From positions 1 through 5,369 of the forward strand of contig JBDTOR010000161.1 in NCBI GenBank assembly GCA_039933175.1: a stretch of DNA of 5,369 nt. Direction: 5' to 3'. The notes beneath the pieces were generated by a model. It saw only the letters and a list, made by a program, of their open reading frames with translations. It ran no database searches and had not been told where the DNA came from. The position numbers were made by a program, and so were the translations under genes. The stretch comes from Hyphomicrobium_A sp039933175. GTDB taxonomy: Bacteria; Pseudomonadota; Alphaproteobacteria; Rhizobiales; Hyphomicrobiaceae. The first letter of the stretch is position 1; each line of letters starts with the position of its first letter. Positions 1-5,369 of the stretch are shown here, piece after piece.

Positions 1-263
1 ACTGCGTCCGCCGTTCCGTTGCGCTGCTCCTGCACGAAGACCTGCGCCGTCGGAGCGATGCGCAGCGTTTCGTCCCGCACGTCCTGCATCCCCGGGCCGA
101 TCACCACGGCAAGCGCCTGCGGCTCGAGTTCGCCGGCGAGCGCCAGGACATGGCCCAGCATTGAGCGGCCCGCGACCTTGTGCAGCACTTTCGGCAGCGC
201 GGACTTCATGCGCGTGCCCTGACCGGCGGCAAGAACGACAACGAGCAGAGGACGACGGCTCAT
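1..263 (-). CDS. glmU: GlmU N-terminal part (bifunctional UDP-GlcNAc pyrophosphorylase / GlcN-1-P acetyltransferase), cut by window edge
   Basis: Only the first 87 codons are present; the gene runs off the left edge. The reverse complement begins MSRRPLLVVVLAAGQGTRMK, and residues 10-26 carry the nucleotidyltransferase signature L-A-A-G-x-G-T-R-M followed by S-x-L-P-K-V-L-H, which binds the UTP phosphates. Residues 80-86 (Q-R-N-G-T-A-D) match the Q-x-x-G-T stretch that contacts the uracil base in GlmU. The family enzyme is cytoplasmic: it acetylates glucosamine-1-phosphate with its C-terminal left-handed beta helix (not in view) and then couples the product to UTP, giving UDP-GlcNAc for peptidoglycan and lipopolysaccharide. 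The ATG at 263-261 is chosen because the signature then starts at about residue 10, as is usual. A TTG one codon upstream is possible, and the ribosome site is weak (CGAG about 6 nt away). Another sugar-1-phosphate nucleotidyltransferase cannot be fully excluded from the N-terminus alone, but P-K-V-L-H is very typical of GlmU. Confidence 0.9.
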   Translation of the reverse strand, partial: MSRRPLLVVVLAAGQGTRMKSALPKVLHKVAGRSMLGHVLALAGELEPQALAVVIGPGMQDVRDETLRIAPTAQVFVQEQRNGTADA

Positions 264-361
264 CAAGCACTCGCGTTTCTATGGGTGACAAAGGACTGGC
301 GGCGGCGGCCATCGAACGGGCTGCACGGTGGCGACGAAGCACGTGGAAGCACAGTCTCAGT

Positions 362-391
362 TCTATACCGGGCACCGCGTGTGCCCAACAA
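362..391 (-). promoter_or_regulatory. candidate sigma-70-type promoter for glmU with a dyad in its spacer
   Basis: On the minus strand the sequence reads TTGTTG (391-386), 18 nt, then TATAGA (367-362), a recognisable though imperfect -35/-10 pair pointing at glmU. Transcription would start near position 355 and leave a leader of about 90 nt. The spacer is almost filled by a perfect inverted repeat, GGGCAC-N5-GTGCCC (370-386), which could be an operator because a protein bound there would cover the promoter. The match to consensus is 3/6 and 4/6, so this is inference by eye and not a measured site. Confidence 0.35.
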
Positions 392-668
392 GGCGGCCGC
401 AATGTGTCGGCGGGTGTTACCCATCCACGTGCACAACATGTTGCATACCAGGTACATGCCGGCGAGAACAACAAACGTTTTCAATCAGTTGATAAGACAT
501 GACACGTCGTCCACAGGCCGAGCGCCATCCCACTCAGCGGCCGCGTTGCTCCGCGCGACCGACTCACCGATTCTCCGCTGCGTGATTCCAAGGCAGGTCT
601 GCGTCGGGACAACCCGCGTTCCGCCCGCCTGTCGAACGCCTTAGGCCCTGTGCCGCGTTTAAAACCGT

Positions 669-673
669 GGAAG
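669..673 (+). promoter_or_regulatory. ribosome binding site of the SPOR-like gene
   Basis: GGAAG lies 7 nt before the ATG at 681, a normal Shine-Dalgarno spacing. It supports this ATG as the start. Confidence 0.55.
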
Positions 674-680
674 CTCCAGA

Positions 681-1469
681 ATGTCCGTTCTCCCGTCTAT
701 CGCCCCGGCGCGGCGCCGCACGTTCACTCCATACGTGATCGGCTACCTGGTCTCGGCTCTCCTCGCACTCGCCTACCTCACTTTCCTTGGCGTGCGGCCG
801 GACCTCGTTGCCATGTGGCGCGACAAGCCGAACGACGCGCAGACGGCCATCGTCGAGACCCAGCGCAACGTCGAGCGCGCCCTCGCCGATCTCGATCCGA
901 TCAAGCAAGGCGTCGGCGAGATGAAGATGGACGTCGACAACATGAAGACGGGCATGCAGGAAGCCATGGAGCGCGACCGCGTTCTGCTGGCGAAGGTCGA
1001 GACCCTGGAACGCAACGTCGCCCAAGCGAGCGAGAAAGTCGCCGCCGCCCCGGCAGCGGCTGCTCCCAAGAAGGTGGCCGCGGCTACTCCGGCGGCCGCC
1101 AAGCCCGCAACTGCTGCGGCCGCCAAGCCGGCCGCGCCTGCGGCGACGGCGAAAAGCATCGAGACCGGAAGCATCGAGGAGCCGAAGGCTGCGGCGGCGG
1201 CGAAACCAACGCCGGTCGGCGTGCTGCTCGCCACCGGACCCTCGCTCGACTCGCTGCGTCTATCCTGGCAGATACTCAATGATCGCCACGGCACGACCAT
1301 GAAGCAGCTGCAGCCGCGCTATGTGGTGAGCGGCAAGGCGGATGAGCGCACCTACGGCCTCGTCGCCGGTCCGCTAGCCAACGTCGCTGCCGCCAAGGAT
1401 GTCTGCAAGACGATGGCGGACAACGGCATTTCCTGCGAAGTCAGCCAGTATCGCGGCAACGCCTTCTAA
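681..1469 (+). CDS. membrane-anchored coiled-coil protein with SPOR-like C-terminal domain
   Basis: A 262-residue protein of four parts. Residues 1-17 are a short basic cytoplasmic tail (R-R-R at 11-13). Residues 18-38 form one hydrophobic membrane helix. Residues about 50-120 are charged, heptad-like and probably a coiled coil. Residues 120-178 are an Ala/Lys/Pro-rich linker with the repeat A-A-A-K-P. Residues 178-262 resemble a SPOR domain: an initial V-G-V-L-L strand, a helix, then Y-G-L-V-A-G-P-L-A-N followed by an A-A-A-K-x-x-C helix and a final strand. SPOR domains bind glycan strands lacking stem peptides, often at division sites, so this would be a type II inner-membrane protein reaching into the periplasm. 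C242 and C252 could form a disulfide. The protein is not FtsN by any motif I can see, and its exact role is unknown. The gene is divergent from glmU and ends 12 bp from the convergent peptidase gene, with no room for a separate terminator. Confidence 0.8.
   Translation: MSVLPSIAPARRRTFTPYVIGYLVSALLALAYLTFLGVRPDLVAMWRDKPNDAQTAIVETQRNVERALADLDPIKQGVGEMKMDVDNMKTGMQEAMERDRVLLAKVETLERNVAQASEKVAAAPAAAAPKKVAAATPAAAKPATAAAAKPAAPAATAKSIETGSIEEPKAAAAAKPTPVGVLLATGPSLDSLRLSWQILNDRHGTTMKQLQPRYVVSGKADERTYGLVAGPLANVAAAKDVCKTMADNGISCEVSQYRGNAF
1092..1129 (+). repeat. 14-bp direct repeat in the Ala/Lys/Pro linker
   Basis: GCGGCCGCCAAGCC occurs at 1092-1105 and again at 1116-1129, a 24-bp (8-codon) period that encodes two A-A-A-K-P units of the periplasmic linker. 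In-frame repeats like this allow linker length to vary by slippage or recombination without breaking the frame. It is part of the coding sequence and not a mobile element. Confidence 0.6.
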
Positions 1470-1481
1470 GCGTCCGGCGGG

Positions 1482-2288
1482 CTAGGGCTGCGGCACGCCC
1501 CACGTGTCGCACGCCTCCACCTCGCCGCTTTGTGCGCCCCGCAGGAACCAGCGGGTGCGCTGCTGGGTGGTACCGTGCAGACCAATGCGGCGCACCTTTG
1601 CCTCGGGCTGGCCGGTCAGGATCGTGTCATCACCGATGTCGGAGAGCACCGCCAGCAGGTCGGCGCGGAACTGGTTCGACGTCGCCCACGCCGAGCTGTC
1701 GTGGATCCACACGCCCGCGAGGCAGTCGGCCTGCAGCTCGAAGCGGCGCACGTGCTCGGGACCGTCACCGGGCGAAGTGTAGATCGCCTGGCTCAGCATC
1801 TGGAAGCCGCCGTTGAGATTCTGAATGTGGTGGCCGAATTCGTGGCCGATGAGGAAGGTGATGCCTGCCTCCGCCTGCGGTCCGAACTTGGTCATCAGCC
1901 GATCCGCTGCAGCCACGCCGACGAACACCGTCTGATTGCCGCTGCAGTAGGCGGGGCCATCACCTGAATAGAGCCCATAGCAATTGGCCGGCGCCAGCCG
2001 CGCGACGAACTGCACGCTGACGGCGGCCACCTCAATGGCGCGGCCCTGCATCAACCGGCTCCACGTCGCTATGGAATCATCGATCGCCCGGGCAACAATG
2101 GCGCGCAGGCGCAATTCGGGAGGCGGGGAGCCACTATCGTTGTTGAAGGGACCGGCAGGGCCCTGGAAGAAGGTGCCGACCGGAGGCCCGGCGGCCGCCG
2201 TGCTGATCTGGGCTGAGGCCAAGACAATCCCCGCCGTGCCGAACACTGCGGCAACCACCAATGTCCGGGCCGGCGAGCAATGGCTCAT
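1482..2288 (-). CDS. secreted YpfJ-family (PF04228) neutral zinc metallopeptidase, second paralog
   Basis: A 268-residue protein. Residues 1-33 look like a Sec signal peptide: a hydrophobic core at about 9-25, then A-S-A at 24-26 as a likely cleavage site. It therefore probably works in the periplasm or outside the cell. H149-E-F-G-H153 is the HExxH zinc and catalytic motif, and E184 in E-L-Q-A-D-C-L-A-G is the likely third zinc ligand. The C-terminal H-G-T-T-Q-Q-R-T-R-W-F block and C-D-T-W ending are typical of the YpfJ/KPN_02809 group. C103, C115, C189 and C260 fall at the places of C161, C173, C248 and C321 in the neighbouring paralog, suggesting conserved disulfides. It lacks the acidic N-terminal E-x-x-N-V-E-D-R-R-G segment and membrane anchor of that neighbour. 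AAAGG lies 9 nt before the ATG and supports the start. The substrate is unknown. It lies 80 bp downstream of its paralog and may share its transcript. Confidence 0.85.
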   Translation of the reverse strand: MSHCSPARTLVVAAVFGTAGIVLASAQISTAAAGPPVGTFFQGPAGPFNNDSGSPPPELRLRAIVARAIDDSIATWSRLMQGRAIEVAAVSVQFVARLAPANCYGLYSGDGPAYCSGNQTVFVGVAAADRLMTKFGPQAEAGITFLIGHEFGHHIQNLNGGFQMLSQAIYTSPGDGPEHVRRFELQADCLAGVWIHDSSAWATSNQFRADLLAVLSDIGDDTILTGQPEAKVRRIGLHGTTQQRTRWFLRGAQSGEVEACDTWGVPQP

Positions 2289-2368
2289 GGCGCATAGCCT
2301 TTCGCGCAGCGTAACCCCGATAGGCCACCAACGGTTTCCGAACCGCTCATCCGGCCGTCAAACGTGCC

Positions 2369-3358
2369 TCAAAGACTACTGGCATTGAACGTATCGCACT
2401 GTCCGATCTCGCCCGCTTCGAGGCCGCGCTTGAACCAGCGCACGCGCTGCTCGGAGCTGCCGTGCGTGAAGGCGTCGGGAACCACCGTCCCTTGCGTGCG
2501 CCGCTGGATCATGTCGTCGCCGATCTGGCTGGCGGCGTTGAGACCTTCCTCGACGTCGCCGGGCTGCAGCCGGTTCTTCACCTGGTTGTTGAGATTGGCC
2601 CACACGCCGGCGAGGCAATCGGCCTGCAGCTCCATGCGCACCTGCAGTGCGTTGGCGTCGCTCTCGTCGGATGATTCCTTCAGCTCCTGCACCTTGTCGG
2701 CGATGCCGAGCAGCTTCTGCACATGGTGACCGACCTCGTGCGCGATCACGTAGGCTTGGGCGAAGTCGCCCGGAGAGTCGAATTTGCGTTTCATCATTTC
2801 GTAGAACGACAGGTCGATGTAGATCTTGCGATCGAGCGGGCAATAGAACGGCCCCATCTGCGCCATGCCGGTGCCGCAAGCGGTGCGTGTGGCGCCGGAG
2901 AACAGCACCATCGCCGGCTCGGAATAGCGGCGGCCGAAGCCGGAGAATACCTTCGTCCACGTGTCCTCGGTATCGGCCAGCACCTGCGAGACGAAGCGCT
3001 TCATGTCGTCCTCGGTGCGCACGGCAGTGCCGCCTGGCAGCCCTGGAATATCCGGGCCGCGCGTAGCCTGCCGGCCCGGCGCCTTCGGCACCTCGGTCTG
3101 CTGCGGCATTTGCGGGACCTGCGGGTACTGCCCTTCGCTCAGGAGCTCGAGCGGATTGATCCCGAGAAACCACATGATGACGCCGATGACGATCAGCGTC
3201 GTCAGGCTGACGCCGCCGCCGCCGATCGGAATCTGAATGCGCGTGCCGTCGCCGCCGCCGCCACCGGGGAAGCCGCGCGGGAAACGGAACATCGGTCCGC
3301 GCTCGCCGCGCCGATCCTCGACGTTTTCACTCTCGCGATCCTCATCACCGTAGCGCAT
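2369..3358 (-). CDS. ypfJ: membrane-anchored YpfJ-family (PF04228, COG2321) neutral zinc metallopeptidase
   Basis: A 329-residue protein of normal length for the family. Residues 9-18 (E-S-E-N-V-E-D-R-R-G) are the family's N-terminal signature. A Gly-rich stretch follows at 31-49, then one membrane helix at about 50-67, then a Pro/Gln-rich linker to about residue 110. The catalytic domain contains H207-E-V-G-H211 (HExxH) and E243 in E-L-Q-A-D-C-L-A-G-V-W as the likely third zinc ligand. A-C-G-T-G and F-Y-C-P-L-D-R-K-I-Y-I-D (C161, C173) are also typical. One helix with the catalytic part beyond it suggests anchoring in the inner membrane with a periplasmic peptidase domain. The ATG at 3358 is preferred over the in-frame ATG at 3373 because GGGAAAA lies correctly before it and the family signature then starts at the usual place. 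The physiological substrate of the family is not established. Confidence 0.9.
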   Translation of the reverse strand: MRYGDEDRESENVEDRRGERGPMFRFPRGFPGGGGGDGTRIQIPIGGGGVSLTTLIVIGVIMWFLGINPLELLSEGQYPQVPQMPQQTEVPKAPGRQATRGPDIPGLPGGTAVRTEDDMKRFVSQVLADTEDTWTKVFSGFGRRYSEPAMVLFSGATRTACGTGMAQMGPFYCPLDRKIYIDLSFYEMMKRKFDSPGDFAQAYVIAHEVGHHVQKLLGIADKVQELKESSDESDANALQVRMELQADCLAGVWANLNNQVKNRLQPGDVEEGLNAASQIGDDMIQRRTQGTVVPDAFTHGSSEQRVRWFKRGLEAGEIGQCDTFNASSL

Positions 3359-3362
3359 GGCG

Positions 3363-3369
3363 TTTTCCC
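3363..3369 (-). promoter_or_regulatory. ribosome binding site that sets the ypfJ start
   Basis: On the minus strand GGGAAAA ends close to the ATG at 3358; its GGGA core is 7 nt away. The alternative ATG at 3373 would place this site inside the gene and has only a weak GAG upstream. This favours the 329-residue product over 334. Confidence 0.55.
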
Positions 3370-3500
3370 ACATTGCGAACGGAGCTCAAACTGCGGCGCG
3401 TGCGACGTCCGTCGGCGTCGGCGCGAAGCCCTATAGTGCCCGGGGAGCCCGAGCAGTGACAAGGGCCGCGCTACAATTGCGGCACAATATGAGGCTTGGC

Positions 3501-4907
3501 TTAGGGCTCAGCCTGTTCCGGCTGCGGCGCAGGAAGCGCCGCCTGTGGCTTTTCAGCCGCGATGGCAACCGCCTTCGACTTTAGTTTCAGCAAGCTGCGC
3601 ACCGGGCGCGATGAGGCGACAACGCCCTCGTTGGCATACGCCTCGTGATTGCGCTCGATGTCCTTGGGGTCGTAACGGTAGTTGACCATCAGTCCACACG
3701 CTTCGCGCAGGCTCTTTTCCGAGGTATCGGCCAGGAAGTTGATGCGGTCGAGCCGCGCCCCATTGCCGAGATGGAAGCGGGCGACCGGATCGACCGGGCG
3801 GCCATCGGGGCTCTTGGCATTGAGGAAATAGTGCGCCGCAAGGCCCATCAGCGCCGTCTCGATATCGGCGTATTCGGTGTCGCTGGCGCCTTCGGGCCAG
3901 CTCGTGCGACGCATAGCCTTGAGCACGGCGCCCGCCGCGGCGGCACTCTCATCGTTGGACGAGGCGGCACTGCTCTCCAGCCAGGCGGTGAACTGCGGCA
4001 CGGGCGACAGCGTGACGAAATTCTTGAGGCTCGGGGTCTCGCGTGCCAGCTCCTCGACGACCTGCTTCAGCAGGAAGTTGCCGAAGGTGACACCCTTGAG
4101 GCCTTCCTGACAGTTGGAGATCGAATAGAAGACGGCCGTCGTCGGCGGCTTGCCCGGAACGTCGGCCAGTGGCTCCTCCAGAACCTGCCCGATGGCATCG
4201 GGCATGTCGCGCATCAAGGCCACCTCGACGAAGACCAGCGGATCGTCGACCAATGAGGGATGGAAGAAGGCGAAGCAGCGCCGATCGGCCGGGTCGAGGC
4301 GGCGACGCAGGTCGTCCCACCCGCGGATCTCGTGCACGGCCTCATAGCGGATGATCTTGTCGAGGATCGCCGCCGGGGTATTCCAGTCGATGCGGCGCAG
4401 GACGAGGAAGCCGCGGTTGAACCAAGCATAGAACAGGCGCCGCAAGTCCGCATCGACGGCGGCGAGCGCCGGATCGCTCGGCGGCACGCGCAATAGATCG
4501 CGGCGCATCGTGACAATCTCAGGCGTAGCCCCCGGCGCCAGGTTGAGGCGGCGGAAAAACTCCACGCGCGGGCTTTCCAACGCCCGCTGCAGCTTGGCGA
4601 GGCTGGCGTCGGAAGGATCGTCGAGATGTGCCTGGGCGGCGGCGAGCACACCCTCGTGATCGGGCCGCATCTGCGTTGCGAGGAACGTGAAGAACCGCAA
4701 CCGCTCGGCGGCATCGAGGCGTGCATAGCGATCGAGCAACTCGCGCGCGATGGCGACGCCGGAGGCTTCGCCGCGAGTGGAGACCAGCGCCCGCGCCAGC
4801 TCCTCGACATCGTCGCCCGCATCGGCTCCGAACAGCGACTTGGGAAGCAGCGCCCGGCTCTGCTCGGCCACCGAGCTCAGCAATTCCTGAAGAAACGAGA
4901 CGTTCAA
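3501..4907 (-). CDS. matA: malonyl-CoA decarboxylase
   Basis: A 468-residue protein, normal for bacterial enzymes that decarboxylate malonyl-CoA to acetyl-CoA and CO2 in the cytoplasm. From this start the first residues are N-V-S-F-L-Q-E-L-L, which fits the usual bacterial N-terminus. Residues to about 155 form the helical domain. The GNAT-like catalytic half carries H-P-S-L-V-D-D-P-L-V-F-V-E at 216-228, Y-S-I-S-N-C-Q at 261-267 with the region of the known catalytic serine, F-G-N-F-L-L-K-Q-V-V, and A-R-F-H-L-G-N-G-A with H379, equivalent to the catalytic histidine of human MLYCD. M-V-N-Y at 407-410 and N-H-E-A-Y follow. The last 25 residues are an Ala/Pro/Gln-rich tail. The start is a TTG with GGAAGGG 8 nt upstream. 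The frame stays open to a TTG at 5039, but the 44 extra residues (five cysteines, many arginines) do not look like this family. The symbol is used by family; matB and matC are not in view. Confidence 0.92.
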   Translation of the reverse strand: MNVSFLQELLSSVAEQSRALLPKSLFGADAGDDVEELARALVSTRGEASGVAIARELLDRYARLDAAERLRFFTFLATQMRPDHEGVLAAAQAHLDDPSDASLAKLQRALESPRVEFFRRLNLAPGATPEIVTMRRDLLRVPPSDPALAAVDADLRRLFYAWFNRGFLVLRRIDWNTPAAILDKIIRYEAVHEIRGWDDLRRRLDPADRRCFAFFHPSLVDDPLVFVEVALMRDMPDAIGQVLEEPLADVPGKPPTTAVFYSISNCQEGLKGVTFGNFLLKQVVEELARETPSLKNFVTLSPVPQFTAWLESSAASSNDESAAAAGAVLKAMRRTSWPEGASDTEYADIETALMGLAAHYFLNAKSPDGRPVDPVARFHLGNGARLDRINFLADTSEKSLREACGLMVNYRYDPKDIERNHEAYANEGVVASSRPVRSLLKLKSKAVAIAAEKPQAALPAPQPEQAEP

Positions 4908-4927
4908 AAGTGCGGCCCTTCCGTCAT
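4904..4927 (-). other. 7-codon mini-ORF overlapping the decarboxylase start
   Basis: On the minus strand ATG at 4927 opens M-T-E-G-P-H-F and stops at TGA (4906-4904). That TGA overlaps the proposed TTG start (4907-4905) as TTGA. The decarboxylase ribosome site lies inside the mini-ORF. Such an arrangement can couple translation by termination and reinitiation, but it may also be chance. I see no ribosome site clearly dedicated to the mini-ORF. Confidence 0.25.
4916..4922 (-). promoter_or_regulatory. ribosome binding site that decides the decarboxylase start
   Basis: GGAAGGG on the minus strand is a strong Shine-Dalgarno match placed 8 nt before the TTG at 4907. No ATG or GTG start in frame has a comparable site, and the next in-frame ATG would remove about 80 conserved residues. 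This is the main reason for choosing a TTG start. Confidence 0.6.
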
Positions 4928-4975
4928 GGACGAAGCAACGATAGCGCAACAGCGCCCGCCGGGGACTGCAGCACG

Positions 4976-5002
4976 TCGGCACACATGCCGAATCCGATCG
5001 GC
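4976..5002 (-). repeat. overlapping inverted repeats upstream of the decarboxylase gene
   Basis: On the plus strand TCGGCA (4976-4981), CACA, TGCCGA (4986-4991) form a perfect 6-bp stem with a 4-nt loop. The same GCCGA (4987-4991) can instead pair with TCGGC (4998-5002), so two hairpins compete for one arm. CCGATCGG (4994-5001) is itself an 8-bp palindrome. The group lies between the ABM stop and the decarboxylase start. It could be an operator or a weak transcript structure; no T-run follows it, so it is not a standard terminator. Confidence 0.4.
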
Positions 5003-5035
5003 TGGTATGGCAGATGGTGGTGGCTTCCGTGCGGC

Positions 5036-5338
5036 TCAACCCGTGCCCTGCAGGGCAACTGCCTGGTACGTAAGCACGCGGCGCGTGCGCACCCAGGGGT
5101 CGGTCAGCACGCGAAAGTCGGCGTAGTGGGGCAGCTCGCGATGGGCGAGATAGGCCGCCTCGTCGTCGTAGACTTGGTAAAGCAAGAACGAAGCCCCCTC
5201 GAGCGGATCGACCGAGACGTCGTAACGCTTGCAGCCCGGCTCCCGGTCAAGACAGGTTTTCGCGTACGCGCCGAGCGCCTGGCGCAGCTCCTCCGGCCGG
5301 CCCCGCTCCGCCTCCAGAAACACCACCACCACGAGCAT
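5036..5338 (-). CDS. small ABM-domain protein (antibiotic biosynthesis monooxygenase superfamily, YgiN-like)
   Basis: A 100-residue protein, the normal size for a single ABM domain with a ferredoxin-like fold, usually a dimer. The first strand is M-L-V-V-V-V-F-L-E-A. The family pattern follows: E-P-G-C-K-R-Y-D-V at 33-41, F-L-L-Y-Q-V-Y-D-D-E at 51-60, then A-H-R-E-L-P-H-Y at 65-72 with H66 and H71, where members carry conserved histidines. Members include quinol monooxygenases, haem-degrading enzymes and proteins without known activity, so the substrate cannot be named. The ATG at 5338 is preferred to an upstream in-frame GTG at 5362 because GGGAAGG sits 7 nt before it and the first strand then begins at residue 2. 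It lies on the same strand as the decarboxylase gene with a 128-nt gap, so it may share a transcript, though a metabolic link is not evident. Confidence 0.82.
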   Translation of the reverse strand: MLVVVVFLEAERGRPEELRQALGAYAKTCLDREPGCKRYDVSVDPLEGASFLLYQVYDDEAAYLAHRELPHYADFRVLTDPWVRTRRVLTYQAVALQGTG

Positions 5339-5345
5339 GCCGCTG

Positions 5346-5352
5346 CCTTCCC
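5346..5352 (-). promoter_or_regulatory. ribosome binding site of the ABM gene
   Basis: GGGAAGG on the minus strand lies 7 nt before the ATG at 5338. It fixes that ATG as the start over the GTG at 5362. Confidence 0.6.
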
Positions 5353-5369
5353 TAGATTTCACGGGCCTA

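Larger units (their letters stand above)
264..680. other. 417-bp intergenic region between divergent glmU and SPOR-like gene
   Basis: No convincing gene lies here. The open frames are short, mostly arginine-, alanine- and proline-rich, and resemble no family I know. The one with a hydrophobic start (TTG at 484, minus strand) ends in low-complexity sequence and is not called. Visible structure: a possible glmU promoter with an inverted repeat at 362-391, a 10-bp perfect palindrome CAACATGTTG at 434-443, and a local AT-rich patch at about 468-500. The sequence TTTAAAA at 658-664 precedes the plus-strand gene, but I found no well-spaced -35 box for it. I saw no tRNA-like fold and no hairpin followed by a T-run. 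The two promoters for the divergent genes are expected to lie in this gap. Confidence 0.6.

Noticed and set aside
434..443. 10-bp palindrome CAACATGTTG
   Set aside because: Perfect, but short and isolated, with no promoter elements correctly spaced on either strand. It is recorded only in the intergenic description.
263..484. Minus-strand 73-codon frame with a hydrophobic start, ending in TGATG overlap with the glmU ATG
   Set aside because: It begins with TTG, has no clear ribosome site, continues into Arg/Pro-rich sequence, and contains the candidate glmU promoter. The overlap with the glmU start is probably chance.
773..1300. Long minus-strand frame opposite the SPOR-like gene
   Set aside because: It is an Ala/Gly/Ser-rich antisense shadow of the GC-rich linker and coiled-coil coding sequence, and has no family resemblance.
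2308..2350. Short inverted repeat CGGTT-cgga-AACCG between the two peptidase genes
   Set aside because: The stem is only 5 bp and no T-run follows, so it does not support a terminator call.
2376..3173. Long Arg/Ala-rich minus-strand frame overlapping ypfJ
   Set aside because: It is a shifted-frame shadow of ypfJ, whose own frame contains HExxH and other family motifs.
3427..3465. Possible minus-strand promoter TTGTCA ... TATAGG upstream of ypfJ
   Set aside because: The hexamers look good individually, but the spacer is 21 nt, too long for a standard sigma-70 promoter, and no better-spaced pair was found.
3465..3483. Short inverted repeat GCCGC ... GCGGC downstream of the decarboxylase stop
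   Set aside because: A 5-bp stem with a 9-nt loop and no T-tract is expected by chance in such GC-rich DNA.
4626..5126. Plus-strand frame of 166 codons opposite the decarboxylase 5' end and ABM gene
   Set aside because: It spans two well-supported opposite-strand genes, and its product resembles no family. It is a GC-rich antisense shadow.

Overview
The window is GC-rich and densely coding, and reads as chromosomal DNA of an alphaproteobacterium, probably of the order Hyphomicrobiales (Rhizobiales). The basis is codon bias strongly towards G/C in third positions, a bacterial malonyl-CoA decarboxylase of the rhizobial type, and a membrane-anchored SPOR-like protein with a long Ala/Lys/Pro linker. 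The order is an inference from protein style. No rRNA, tRNA, insertion sequence, phage gene or CRISPR array was seen.

Layout. Positions 1-263 (minus) hold the first 87 codons of glmU (UDP-GlcNAc synthesis), which runs off the left edge. Positions 264-680 are a 417-bp gap between divergent genes. It carries a plausible minus-strand promoter for glmU whose spacer contains a perfect inverted repeat. Positions 681-1469 (plus) encode an inner-membrane protein with a coiled coil, a low-complexity linker and a SPOR-like C-terminus. It converges, with only 12 bp between stop codons, on a minus-strand block that fills the rest of the window. In transcription order (right to left) that block is a small antibiotic-biosynthesis-monooxygenase (ABM) protein (5338-5036), malonyl-CoA decarboxylase (4907-3501), a membrane-anchored YpfJ-type zinc metallopeptidase (3358-2369), and a second, secreted member of the same family (2288-1482).

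How the genes relate. GlmU and the SPOR-like protein both concern the cell envelope (peptidoglycan precursor supply and possible peptidoglycan binding), but they are divergent and no functional link is shown. The two metallopeptidases are adjacent paralogs with the same zinc-site motifs and matching cysteine positions, one anchored and one exported. Malonyl-CoA decarboxylase converts malonyl-CoA to acetyl-CoA; the malonyl-CoA synthetase and transporter that accompany it in rhizobial mat operons are not in this window.

Most of the window is ordinary housekeeping and accessory metabolism, and I found no convincing new multi-gene system. The points most worth a second look are the paralogous peptidase pair, the dyad inside the putative glmU promoter, the start of the decarboxylase gene (a TTG overlapping the stop of a 7-codon mini-ORF), and a set of competing short inverted repeats just upstream of it.
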